Assembly (NCBI GenBank): GCA_944363995.1
Contig: CALVVV010000029.1
Location: 1-15,907, forward strand
DNA length: 15,907 nucleotides
Source of the DNA: an uncultured Bacilli bacterium
GTDB lineage: Bacteria; Bacillota_I; Bacilli_A; RF39; UBA660
Reading direction: 5' to 3'
Shown here: piece after piece, positions 1 to 5,996 of the stretch
Layout: every line of letters starts with the position of its first letter
Position numbering within the stretch: the first letter of the stretch is position 1
Translations under genes and position numbers: made by a program
The notes under the pieces: generated by a model
The model's input: only the letters and a program-made list of their open reading frames with translations
Told to the model about the DNA's origin: nothing
The model's database searches: none

Positions 1-10
1 TTTTTATAAT

Positions 11-39
11 AGAGGCCTTTATTCAATAGGCTTCTTTTT
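11..39 (+). terminator. Rho-independent terminator of an incoming plus-strand gene
   Basis: An 8-bp stem, AGAGGCCT at 11-18 with AGGCTTCT at 28-35, contains one G-U pair. It has a 9-nt loop and a run of T after the stem. On the minus strand the stem would carry an A-C mismatch and no T run, so it fits a plus-strand gene lying to the left of the window and convergent with sigE. Confidence 0.7.
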
Positions 40-73
40 AAAAGTTCCACATAACTAAAAGTTCAACATAAAT
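40..73. repeat. Two tandem copies of a 17-bp unit
   Basis: Positions 40-56 (AAAAGTTCCACATAACT) and 57-73 (AAAAGTTCAACATAAAT) lie head to tail and match at 15 of 17 positions. They sit between the incoming terminator and the end of sigE. No function is visible. It may be a slippage duplication or a remnant of a longer repeat. Confidence 0.6.
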
Positions 74-85
74 ATAAAAAAGCCT

Positions 86-769
86 TTATTTTTGAATTCT
101 TTTAAGTCTTCTAATTACTTTCTTTTCAATCCTTGAAATATAAGATTGTGATATACCTAAAATTTCAGCTACATCTTTTTGGGTCATTTCTTCATGTCCA
201 AATAAGCCATATCTTAAAATCATTATTTGCTTATCTCGTTTATTTAAATTATTTATCTCTTGATACAGTAATTTACGATTAGTTTCTTCTTCTAAACCTT
301 TTGTAACAATGTCAGATTCTGTTCCTAAAATATCTTCTAAATGTAATTCATTTCCTTCTGCGTCATAACTCAAACTATCTTCAAAACTAACTTCACCTTT
401 TCTTCTTTTATTTTTTCTTAAAAACATTAATATTTCATTATCAATACAACGTGATGCATAAGTAGCAAGTTTGATATTTTTATCTAATTTATAAGTGTTT
501 ATTCCTTTAATCAAACCAATCGTACCTATACTAACTAAATCCTCTAAATCTATTTTAGTATTTTCATATTTTTTAGCTAAAAAAACAACTAATCGTAAAT
601 TATGTTCTATTAATTTAGAACGAGCATCCATATCCCCAGATAGCGATTTAGTAACGTATAAAATTTCTTCTTCCTTTGATAAAGGTGGCGGTAGTTTATC
701 TGCACTACCAACATAAAATACTTCTTGTGTAAATATTTTTATTATAAAATTTTTAATTTTTGAAAACAT
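86..769 (-). CDS. sigE: RNA polymerase sporulation sigma factor SigE (pro-sigma-E)
   Basis: This 227-aa protein is a sigma-70 family factor closely matching sigma-E, the first mother-cell sigma factor of endospore formation. Region 2 lies at about residues 47-118, with the block NLRLVVFLAKKYEN and LATYASRCIDNEILMFLR. Region 4 lies at about 170-225 and has the helix-turn-helix DVAEILGISQSYISRIEKK. The stretch EVFYVGSADKLPPPLSKEEE aligns with the processing region of B. subtilis pro-sigma-E. By that alignment the cleaved pro-sequence is only about 18 residues, against 27 in B. subtilis; residues 1-18 still look like an amphipathic, lysine-rich helix. The start ATG lies 1 nt after the spoIIGA stop, and its ribosome site GGAGGGA is within the last spoIIGA codons, so the two are probably translationally coupled. 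No sigG follows; the next gene to the left is convergent. Confidence 0.95.
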   Translation of the reverse strand: MFSKIKNFIIKIFTQEVFYVGSADKLPPPLSKEEEILYVTKSLSGDMDARSKLIEHNLRLVVFLAKKYENTKIDLEDLVSIGTIGLIKGINTYKLDKNIKLATYASRCIDNEILMFLRKNKRRKGEVSFEDSLSYDAEGNELHLEDILGTESDIVTKGLEEETNRKLLYQEINNLNKRDKQIMILRYGLFGHEEMTQKDVAEILGISQSYISRIEKKVIRRLKRIQK

Positions 770-770
770 A

Positions 771-1550
771 TTATCCCTCCAATATTCGTTTATTTAACAA
801 ACAGTCAACACCATCAATTTTTATTTTATCAGTTAATAACCCAACTATTACATTTTTTTTGATTAGATCATTTATCAATATTTTATCAACTTTGAAACAC
901 TTTATTATTCCCTCACTATTAACACCTTTATAAGGAATATAAAAAAAATGCTTAACTTTAATTTTTTTATTAATTAAAATTACTGGTTTATTAGTTAATG
1001 GTACACTTAAATTATTACCAGTATCTAAATAAGCATTAAAAAAATATTTTTTATCATTATAATAAATAGTAACTTTATAGTAATTACTATAATTATTCTT
1101 TAATAATAAACCTTGTCTAACATAAATATATATAATAATAGGACAAAATATGATTAAAAATATAACATTTATAGACAACCCAGTATTAATAAAAATAAGA
1201 CCATAATGTTGATAAGAAAATTCTACATTTAAAAAATATAAAAAACCACCTAAAATAATACTAGCAATATAAAGAAATAAAATATTTTGACAAGTAAATT
1301 TTAAATTTTTATAGTTAAAACTTATCAAAACCATTAAAACACTTATCATAAATTTATAAATAAATAACATTAAAGAACTAATTTCAAAAAACAAAAATAA
1401 AATACTAATTCCCCCAATAAATGCTCCACCTAATATTTTATAAATACTGACATTTCTCCTTAATAGAATAGAAACTGATAAAAGTAAAATAAAATCAAAA
1501 AAGAAATTAAGAATCATCAATAAATCTAAATATATTTTTATTTTTATCAC
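771..1550 (-). CDS. spoIIGA: SpoIIGA, sigma-E processing peptidase (membrane aspartic protease)
   Basis: The protein has about 259 aa. The N-terminal half (residues about 5-150) is very hydrophobic, with roughly five membrane segments. The C-terminal half is a soluble pepsin-like domain with the catalytic motif YLDTGNNLSVPLTNKPVILI, where B. subtilis SpoIIGA has DSGN. FYIPYKGVNSEGI and VIVGLLTDKI also match the family. The known role is to cleave the pro-sequence of sigma-E at the sporulation septum after a forespore signal (SpoIIR, not in this window), and sigE lies directly downstream. The first start by standard rules is the GTG at 1550, but that GTG is part of the only Shine-Dalgarno-like sequence, GAGGTG. 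An ATA codon at 1541 lies 6 nt after GAGGTG and begins (M)KIYLD, the N-terminus of B. subtilis SpoIIGA as I recall it. The true start is therefore uncertain (1550 or 1541). Confidence 0.92.
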   Translation of the reverse strand: MIKIKIYLDLLMILNFFFDFILLLSVSILLRRNVSIYKILGGAFIGGISILFLFFEISSLMLFIYKFMISVLMVLISFNYKNLKFTCQNILFLYIASIILGGFLYFLNVEFSYQHYGLIFINTGLSINVIFLIIFCPIIIYIYVRQGLLLKNNYSNYYKVTIYYNDKKYFFNAYLDTGNNLSVPLTNKPVILINKKIKVKHFFYIPYKGVNSEGIIKCFKVDKILINDLIKKNVIVGLLTDKIKIDGVDCLLNKRILEG

Positions 1551-1559
1551 CTCGTAATA

Positions 1560-1593
1560 ATTATAAAAAAAAAATCATTAAAATTTTGTCGTT
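1560..1593 (-). promoter_or_regulatory. Tentative spoIIGA promoter with a Spo0A-box-like site
   Basis: On the minus strand a perfect TATAAT lies at 1565-1560, right after the ftsW terminator T run. No -35 is present at 16-18 bp, but ACGACA lies at 1592-1587 with a 21-bp spacer. On the plus strand 1586-1593 reads TTGTCGTT, which matches six of eight bases of the 0A box TTGTCGAA. The B. subtilis spoIIG promoter is known for an abnormally long spacer and Spo0A boxes at its -35, so the resemblance is suggestive. The site overlaps a terminator hairpin, and chance is possible. Confidence 0.35.
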
Positions 1594-1602
1594 TTAATGA
1601 TT
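1566..1602 (-). terminator. Rho-independent terminator of the ftsW/spoVE-like gene
   Basis: On the minus strand AATCATTAAAA (1602-1592) pairs perfectly with TTTTAATGATT (1583-1573). The 11-bp stem has an 8-nt loop and is followed by an unbroken T run to 1566. The last two codons and the stop codon (1596-1594) of the upstream gene are inside the 5' arm. Confidence 0.9.
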
Positions 1603-2772
1603 AAATTTAAATTTTTCTAATTTTTTTTCAATATGAAATCTTTGAACTACTGCCAATGAACACATTAAACTAATTGCATATGTTCCACCGTATGATAAAA
1701 ATGGTAAAGGAACTCCAGTTAAAGGAATTAAACCAAATAAACCACCTAAGTTAATTAAAATATGCGCGAAAATATAAGTAGCAACTCCAAGACATATGTA
1801 TCTGCCTCTAATTGTATTAGTATTGGTCGCTATTTTTAGAATGCGAAAAATTACAAAAATATAAGCTAAAAAAACAAAACTACATTTTATAACACCATAT
1901 TCCTCACCAATAATAGCAAATATACTATCAGTATGAGGCTCAGGAATATAAGAATATTTTTGTTTACTATTACCAATTCCTAAGCCAAACAAACCACCAT
2001 CATTTAAAGCAATGAACCCATTACAAACTTGGTAACCAGTTGTTTCATATTTAGAACAAGGATTAAAAAAATCGAAACGTGACATTTGAGCTTCACTTAA
2101 TAAATATCCTTGTTTTAAAATAATTATAGAAATACCAATTACACCAAGCATAAAAATTAACGCAATTGTTCTTAATTTATCAATTCTTTTAATAGGACTA
2201 GCTAAAAACATTACACCAAATATAGCTAACATAATTAATGAACTACCTAAATCTTTTTGAATAAATGTTAAAGCGGGTATTAATAAAAAAATTAGTAATA
2301 AAATTCCTATCTTATTATATCTTTTCTTATTATCTGAGCGAAATAATCTATAATATTGCTCAAAAACAATAGAAATTAGTACTATTGAAACGGGCTTAGC
2401 AAACTCACTAGGTTGAATTGTTCCAATACCTGGAATTGGTAACCAATTGGTAGCACCATTAATTTCTTTACCAAAAGGAAATAATAAAATAACTAAACCT
2501 AAGACTATTAAATAAATCCAAATTATTAAATTTTTATAATATTTTGTTTTCAAATTAATAATAATTAAAGAAATAGTAAATCCAATGATCAGCATTTGTA
2601 ATTGTTTAAAAAAATAATAATAAGTTGATACTTCATAACGGACAACAGCTTCACGGCTAGATGCTGTTACAATATTTAATAAACCAAATAAAAAAAATAA
2701 AATTGTAACAATCAATAATGGTTTATCCATTAAATTAACCATTTTTTTTAAATTTGAAAACAACTTTTTCAT
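1594..2772 (-). CDS. ftsW: SEDS-family peptidoglycan glycosyltransferase (FtsW/RodA/SpoVE)
   Basis: This 392-aa polytopic membrane protein has about ten predicted membrane segments. SEDS proteins polymerise lipid II into glycan strands with a partner class B PBP. Family signatures are NWLPIPG at 109-115, IQPSEFAKP at 119-127, GLGIGNSKQKYSYIPEPHTD at 263-282 and PFLSYGG near 357-363. W110 and D282 correspond by motif to the essential Trp and Asp of SEDS polymerases. The usual GARRW reads GATNW. Two cysteines, C239 and C250, lie in the outer loop before the GLG motif and could form a disulfide. The start at 2772 has AAGGTGA just upstream; an in-frame TTG at 2829 has no such support. Position directly before spoIIGA-sigE recalls B. 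subtilis spoVE, so a spore-cortex role is as likely as a septal one. FtsW and SpoVE cannot be separated from sequence alone. Confidence 0.9.
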   Translation of the reverse strand: MKKLFSNLKKMVNLMDKPLLIVTILFFLFGLLNIVTASSREAVVRYEVSTYYYFFKQLQMLIIGFTISLIIINLKTKYYKNLIIWIYLIVLGLVILLFPFGKEINGATNWLPIPGIGTIQPSEFAKPVSIVLISIVFEQYYRLFRSDNKKRYNKIGILLLIFLLIPALTFIQKDLGSSLIMLAIFGVMFLASPIKRIDKLRTIALIFMLGVIGISIIILKQGYLLSEAQMSRFDFFNPCSKYETTGYQVCNGFIALNDGGLFGLGIGNSKQKYSYIPEPHTDSIFAIIGEEYGVIKCSFVFLAYIFVIFRILKIATNTNTIRGRYICLGVATYIFAHILINLGGLFGLIPLTGVPLPFLSYGGTYAISLMCSLAVVQRFHIEKKLEKFKFNH

Positions 2773-2788
2773 ACCTTTCACCTTAAAT

Positions 2789-2797
2789 ATAATACCA
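2789..2797 (-). promoter_or_regulatory. Extended -10 promoter of the ftsW/spoVE-like gene
   Basis: The minus strand reads TATGG then TATTAT (2794-2789), a TRTG-type extended -10. Only a weak TTTTCA is available as -35. The predicted start point, about 2782, gives a leader of about 10 nt that is little more than the ribosome binding site. Confidence 0.5.
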
Positions 2798-2899
2798 TAT
2801 TTTTTATAATTTGAAAACACAATTTTCAAAAATAGGTTTTTTTAATGAACATAAAACATAAAAACAAATAAAATATATTAGCAAGAAGGAGGTAATAAT

Positions 2900-3091
2900 A
2901 TGTATTATTACGGAGGCTATAGTGGCTATGGCTGTGGTCAGCCATATGGCGGATACGGTTATGGCAACGGATATGGTTATGGTGCTGCTATCTTATTAGT
3001 TCTATTTATTTTATTAGTAATAATTATTGGTGCACGTGCATTTGAAAATAATAATTCTTGTCCATCACCATCACCATGTCAAGGAAGATAA
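2900..3091 (+). CDS. YjcZ-family tiny sporulation-type membrane protein
   Basis: This 63-aa protein has a Gly/Tyr-rich head (residues 1-28, mostly GYG and GGY units), one hydrophobic helix AAILLVLFILLVIIIGARAF at about 29-48, and a short polar tail SCPSPSPCQGR. The layout matches the tiny transmembrane YjcZ/SscA family of spore-formers (GYGGGFALIVVLFILLIIVGAAF type), some members of which are spore-coat or spore-assembly proteins. The tail with two cysteines is an addition to the usual form, which ends soon after the helix. The ribosome site is a near-perfect AAGGAGGT 7 nt before ATG. It lies divergent to the SEDS gene and close to spoIIGA-sigE, which fits sporulation control. Upstream a TGAACA-N17-TAAAAT pair (2846-2874) and CATA motifs (2850 and 2857) are present, but none is a convincing sigma-A, sigma-E or sigma-K promoter. 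Confidence 0.85.
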   Translation: MYYYGGYSGYGCGQPYGGYGYGNGYGYGAAILLVLFILLVIIIGARAFENNNSCPSPSPCQGR

Positions 3092-3106
3092 TCTTCCTTT
3101 TATTTT
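3081..3106 (+). terminator. Terminator of the YjcZ-like gene
   Basis: AAGGAAG at 3081-3087 pairs with CTTCCTT at 3093-3099 around the 5-nt loop ATAAT, followed by TTATTTT. The TAA stop codon (3089-3091) lies in the loop. The T run overlaps the -35 of the next promoter. Confidence 0.75.
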
Positions 3107-3132
3107 GCATTTTTTCAAAAATGTGATAAAAT
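3105..3132 (+). promoter_or_regulatory. Promoter of the JAMM-domain gene
   Basis: TTGCAT (3105-3110), a 16-bp spacer and TAAAAT (3127-3132) are preceded by TGTGA, a TRTG-type extended -10. The spacer holds an inverted repeat, CATTTTT-TC-AAAAATG (3108-3123). The whole 33-bp block 3101-3133 recurs at the def promoter with only three differences. Confidence 0.75.
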
Positions 3133-3159
3133 ATACGAAAATTTAAAAGGGGAATATTT

Positions 3160-3702
3160 ATGATTTTGATGTCGAAAAATTTATTTTGTAAATTAACGGA
3201 ACTATGTAAAAAATCAAAAAACGAAGTTAGTGGTACTTTATATACTAAATTAGTTGATGATAGATTATATATTAATAATGTAACCTTTAATCCATCTTCA
3301 GTAATTGAAGATTGTAGCCCACTACACATTAATTTCAAATATAATGAATATATAACAAAAACTATTTATGAAATGATATTTATAGACAACCCGATATATA
3401 TTCAATTTCACACTCACCCCAGCAATTTAGCAACGCCACGATTGAGTGAAGCTGATTTAAACAAATTAAAACAAATACAAAGTTTAGCTGAAAAGGTAAA
3501 AATACTAACAAAGTTTAAAGCAATTTTAGTTATTGAAGCAATCATCACCGCAACTGAAATAGCATTTTATGCATATAATCCAAATACCAATAAACTAAGT
3601 CGATTACCTTTTTATGTCGATGGAATTGAGCAAATTCCTTCTACTGAGAAAAATGGATTCCAATTATTTAAAGATGATTTTAGAAGAGGTTTTAAAAAAT
3701 AA
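3160..3702 (+). CDS. JAMM/JAB-domain (MPN) putative zinc metallopeptidase
   Basis: This 180-aa protein has a JAB/MPN-type core. The expected residues are E22 (NEVSGTLY), then FHTHP with H84 and H86, and S96 and D99 in RLSEADL. This is the Glu, His-x-His, Ser-x-x-Asp zinc-site pattern of JAMM isopeptidases and of RadC-like proteins. Nine residues separate the second His from the Ser, where the common motif has seven, so the loop is two residues longer. There is no signal peptide or membrane segment. The C-terminal part (about 150-180) is unassigned. ATG at 3160 is chosen because AAGGGG lies 7-8 nt upstream; an ATG at 3169 is an alternative. It precedes def with no terminator between, yet def has its own copy of the same promoter. 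The substrate is unknown; candidates are a peptide, an isopeptide or a structural role. Confidence 0.75.
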   Translation: MILMSKNLFCKLTELCKKSKNEVSGTLYTKLVDDRLYINNVTFNPSSVIEDCSPLHINFKYNEYITKTIYEMIFIDNPIYIQFHTHPSNLATPRLSEADLNKLKQIQSLAEKVKILTKFKAILVIEAIITATEIAFYAYNPNTNKLSRLPFYVDGIEQIPSTEKNGFQLFKDDFRRGFKK

Positions 3703-3715
3703 TTAATATTACCTA

Positions 3716-3748
3716 TATTTTGATTTTTTTCAAAAATGTGGTAAAATA
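3716..3748 (+). promoter_or_regulatory. Promoter of def, near-identical to the JAMM-gene promoter
   Basis: TTGATT (3720-3725), a 16-bp spacer and TAAAAT (3742-3747) are preceded by TGTGG. The 33-bp block matches 3101-3133 at 30 positions, including the full spacer core TTTTTTCAAAAATGTG. The predicted start point is near 3754. Confidence 0.8.
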
Positions 3749-3772
3749 CTTGTTGTTATTGGAGTTGGTCTT

Positions 3773-4321
3773 ATGTTTAAAAAATTAGATATATTAGATG
3801 AAAAAGATAAAAGATTAAGAATTATTAGTAAAGATGCTACATTTCCATTATCAGACAAAGAAAAAGAATTAATCAAAAGATCTATTGATGAATTAACTTA
3901 CAGCCAAATCGAAGAATTAGCTGAAAAGTATGAATTAAGACCAGGAATGGGATTAGCATTCCCCCAACTTGGAATAAATAAAAGAATTATTGTAATAGTT
4001 CACGAAGTAGAAGAAGGGATATTTGATGAATACGTTTTTGTTAATCCTAAAATAGTATCTTATTCAAACGAAATGATTGCTGCTGATGTTGGTGAAGGAT
4101 GTTTATCAGTGAATCGTGAAGTTGAAGGTCATGTTCCACGATATGCAAGAGTAACAGTTGAAGGATACGATATTGATGGTAATAAAATAAAATTAAGAGC
4201 AAGAGAGGAATTATCAATTGCTTTTCAACATGAAATTGACCATTTAAACGGAATATTATTCTATGATAGAATAAACAAAGATAAACCTTTCTTTAATGAA
4301 AATGAAATTAGATTAATTTAA
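3773..4321 (+). CDS. def: Peptide deformylase
   Basis: This 182-aa enzyme removes the formyl group from the N-terminal methionine of new proteins. All three family motifs are present: motif 1 GMGLAFPQLG (58-67), motif 2 GEGCLS (107-112) with metal ligand C110, and motif 3 QHEIDH (152-157) with ligands H153 and H157 and catalytic E154. Motif 1 normally reads GxGLAAxQ; here F63 replaces the second Ala next to Q65, which may alter the active-site wall. The ATG at 3773 follows GGAG with an 8-nt gap. It is monocistronic or shares read-through from the JAMM gene. The stop codon abuts the bidirectional terminator shared with pyrG. The usual neighbour fmt is absent. Confidence 0.96.
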   Translation: MFKKLDILDEKDKRLRIISKDATFPLSDKEKELIKRSIDELTYSQIEELAEKYELRPGMGLAFPQLGINKRIIVIVHEVEEGIFDEYVFVNPKIVSYSNEMIAADVGEGCLSVNREVEGHVPRYARVTVEGYDIDGNKIKLRAREELSIAFQHEIDHLNGILFYDRINKDKPFFNENEIRLI

Positions 4322-4346
4322 AAAAGCGTTATTTAGCGCTTTTTTT
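4321..4346. terminator. Bidirectional terminator between def and pyrG
   Basis: AAAAAGCG (4321-4328) pairs with CGCTTTTT (4337-4344) around an 8-nt loop, with T runs on both strands. The def stop ends at the first stem base, and the pyrG stop (4335-4333 on the minus strand) lies in the loop, so one hairpin serves both convergent genes. Confidence 0.9.
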
Positions 4347-5928
4347 CAATACTACTTTTTATAAATCCATCAAACAATGGATGAGGTCTAGTTGGTCTAC
4401 TTTTAAATTCAGGGTGAAATTGACAAGCAATAAAAAATGGATGATTTTCATATTCAATTATTTCAACTAAATTAGATTTTTCATTAATTCCAGAAAAAAT
4501 AAATCCTTTTTTTTCTAATATTTTTTTATAAGTATTATTGAATTCATAACGATGACGATGTCTTTCTTTAATATATTCTTGATTATATAATTTATAGGCT
4601 AAAGTATCTTTTTTTATCTTACAATCATAATTACCTAGTCGTAAAGTTCCCCCCATATTGATAATTTGTTTTTGATCACTCATTAAATCAATAATGGGTT
4701 CATCAGTCATTTCATCAAATTCTGTCGAATTAGCATTATTTATATTACATACATTTTTAGCAAATTCGATACAAGCTAACTGCATACCTAAACAAATACC
4801 TAAAAATGGAATATTATTTTCACGAGCATACTTTATTGCATTTATCTTTCCTTCAATTCCTCTACTTCCAAAACCGCCAGGAACAATTATACCTTTACTA
4901 TTTTTTAATGCATCTTTTATATTTTCAACTTTTTCTGAATCAACCCAGTTAATTTTTATTTTAGTATTATATTTATATCCAGCATGTTTTAAACTTTCAA
5001 CAATTGATATATAAGCATCAGGTAATGCAACATATTTACCAACTAAAGATATTTCGATTTCATTTTTTAAATTATCAACTTTATCTACTAAATCTTGCCA
5101 ATATTTTATATTAGATTTTTTAATATCTAAATTAAATTGTTTTAAAATAACCTCATCTAGTTTTTGATTATAAAAATTTATTGGTATTTGATATATATTT
5201 TTTGTATCAACTGCATCTATTATATTATCTTTATCGATACTACAATATAAACTTAACTTTTTTTTAATATCATCATCTAATTTATATGGACAACGGCAAA
5301 CTAAAACATCGGGTTGAATACCTAATCCCCTTAATTCTATAACAGAATGCTGAGTTGGTTTTGTTTTCAATTCATTAGAACCATAAATATAAGGAATTAA
5401 AGTTGTATGAACAAATAAAGTTTTTGCTTTACCTAAATCATTTCGCAATTGCCTTAAAGCTTCTAAATATACTTGTGATTCGATATCTCCAATTGTTCCC
5501 CCTATTTCAGTTATGACAAAATCAGCATTACTAGTTGAGCTAGCTTCAAATACTTTATTTTTTATTTCATTAGTTATATGAGGAACAAATTGAACAGTTG
5601 AACCCAAATAGTCGCCTCTTCTTTCTTTTTCTATAACAGAAGAAAATATTTTACCTGTCGTACAATTGGAAGAATAATTTAATTCTTCATCAATAAATCT
5701 TTCATAATGGCCTAAATCTAAATCTGTTTCTGCGCCATCATAGGTTACAAAAACCTCACCATGTTGATAAGGTGACATTGTTCCTGGATCAACATTAATA
5801 TAAGGGTCAAATTTTTGCATAAATACCTTATATCCTCTTGCTTTTAATAATAAAGCAATACTAGAAGCGGTTATCCCTTTTCCCAATCCTGAAACCACAC
5901 CACCAGTTACAAAAATAAATCTTGACAT
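4333..5928 (-). CDS. pyrG: CTP synthase
   Basis: This 531-aa enzyme converts UTP, ATP and glutamine to CTP. The N-terminal synthetase domain (1 to about 270) begins MSRFIFVTGGVVSGLGKGI with the P-loop, followed by DPYINVDPGTMSPYQHGEV (41-59) and TEIGGTIGDIESQ (140-152). The C-terminal class I glutamine amidotransferase domain (about 290-525) has VPGGFG (349-354), the nucleophile C379 in GICLGMQ, and H505 and E507 in FHPEF. The length matches the usual 535 or so. The frame is open 23 codons further up to 5997, but the start at 5928 is clear: GGAGG is 7 nt upstream and homology begins there. It follows the NlpC gene on the same strand but has its own promoter, and it ends in the terminator shared with def. 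Confidence 0.97.
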   Translation of the reverse strand: MSRFIFVTGGVVSGLGKGITASSIALLLKARGYKVFMQKFDPYINVDPGTMSPYQHGEVFVTYDGAETDLDLGHYERFIDEELNYSSNCTTGKIFSSVIEKERRGDYLGSTVQFVPHITNEIKNKVFEASSTSNADFVITEIGGTIGDIESQVYLEALRQLRNDLGKAKTLFVHTTLIPYIYGSNELKTKPTQHSVIELRGLGIQPDVLVCRCPYKLDDDIKKKLSLYCSIDKDNIIDAVDTKNIYQIPINFYNQKLDEVILKQFNLDIKKSNIKYWQDLVDKVDNLKNEIEISLVGKYVALPDAYISIVESLKHAGYKYNTKIKINWVDSEKVENIKDALKNSKGIIVPGGFGSRGIEGKINAIKYARENNIPFLGICLGMQLACIEFAKNVCNINNANSTEFDEMTDEPIIDLMSDQKQIINMGGTLRLGNYDCKIKKDTLAYKLYNQEYIKERHRHRYEFNNTYKKILEKKGFIFSGINEKSNLVEIIEYENHPFFIACQFHPEFKSRPTRPHPLFDGFIKSSIEKKR

Positions 5929-5968
5929 AAAAAAACCTCCAAATACGAGAGTTTGTAGGCTCTTTTTA

Positions 5969-5977
5969 ATTATATCA
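5969..5977 (-). promoter_or_regulatory. Extended -10 promoter of pyrG
   Basis: On the minus strand TATGA then TATAAT (5974-5969) forms a TRTG-type extended -10 just after the NlpC-gene stop. No good -35 is seen. The predicted start is near 5962 (A/G), giving a leader of about 34 nt. The leader has only a weak 4-bp AGAG/CTCT stem, so there is no evidence of the CTP-sensing attenuator known upstream of B. subtilis pyrG. Confidence 0.55.
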
Positions 5978-5996
5978 TATTTTTTAAATTTATGCA

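Noticed and set aside
76..90. Terminator directly after sigE
   Set aside because: Only an A5/T5 pairing around GCCTTTA is available, and a longer pairing with 28-39 needs a loop of about 36 nt and lacks a T run.
2773..2829. Upstream TTG start for the SEDS protein
   Set aside because: There is no ribosome site before it, the extension overlaps the predicted promoter, and the ATG at 2772 has AAGGTGA upstream.
5929..5968. CTP-sensing reiterative-transcription attenuator upstream of pyrG
   Set aside because: The predicted transcript start is A/G-rich without the GGGC start, and only a 4-bp stem without a T run is present.
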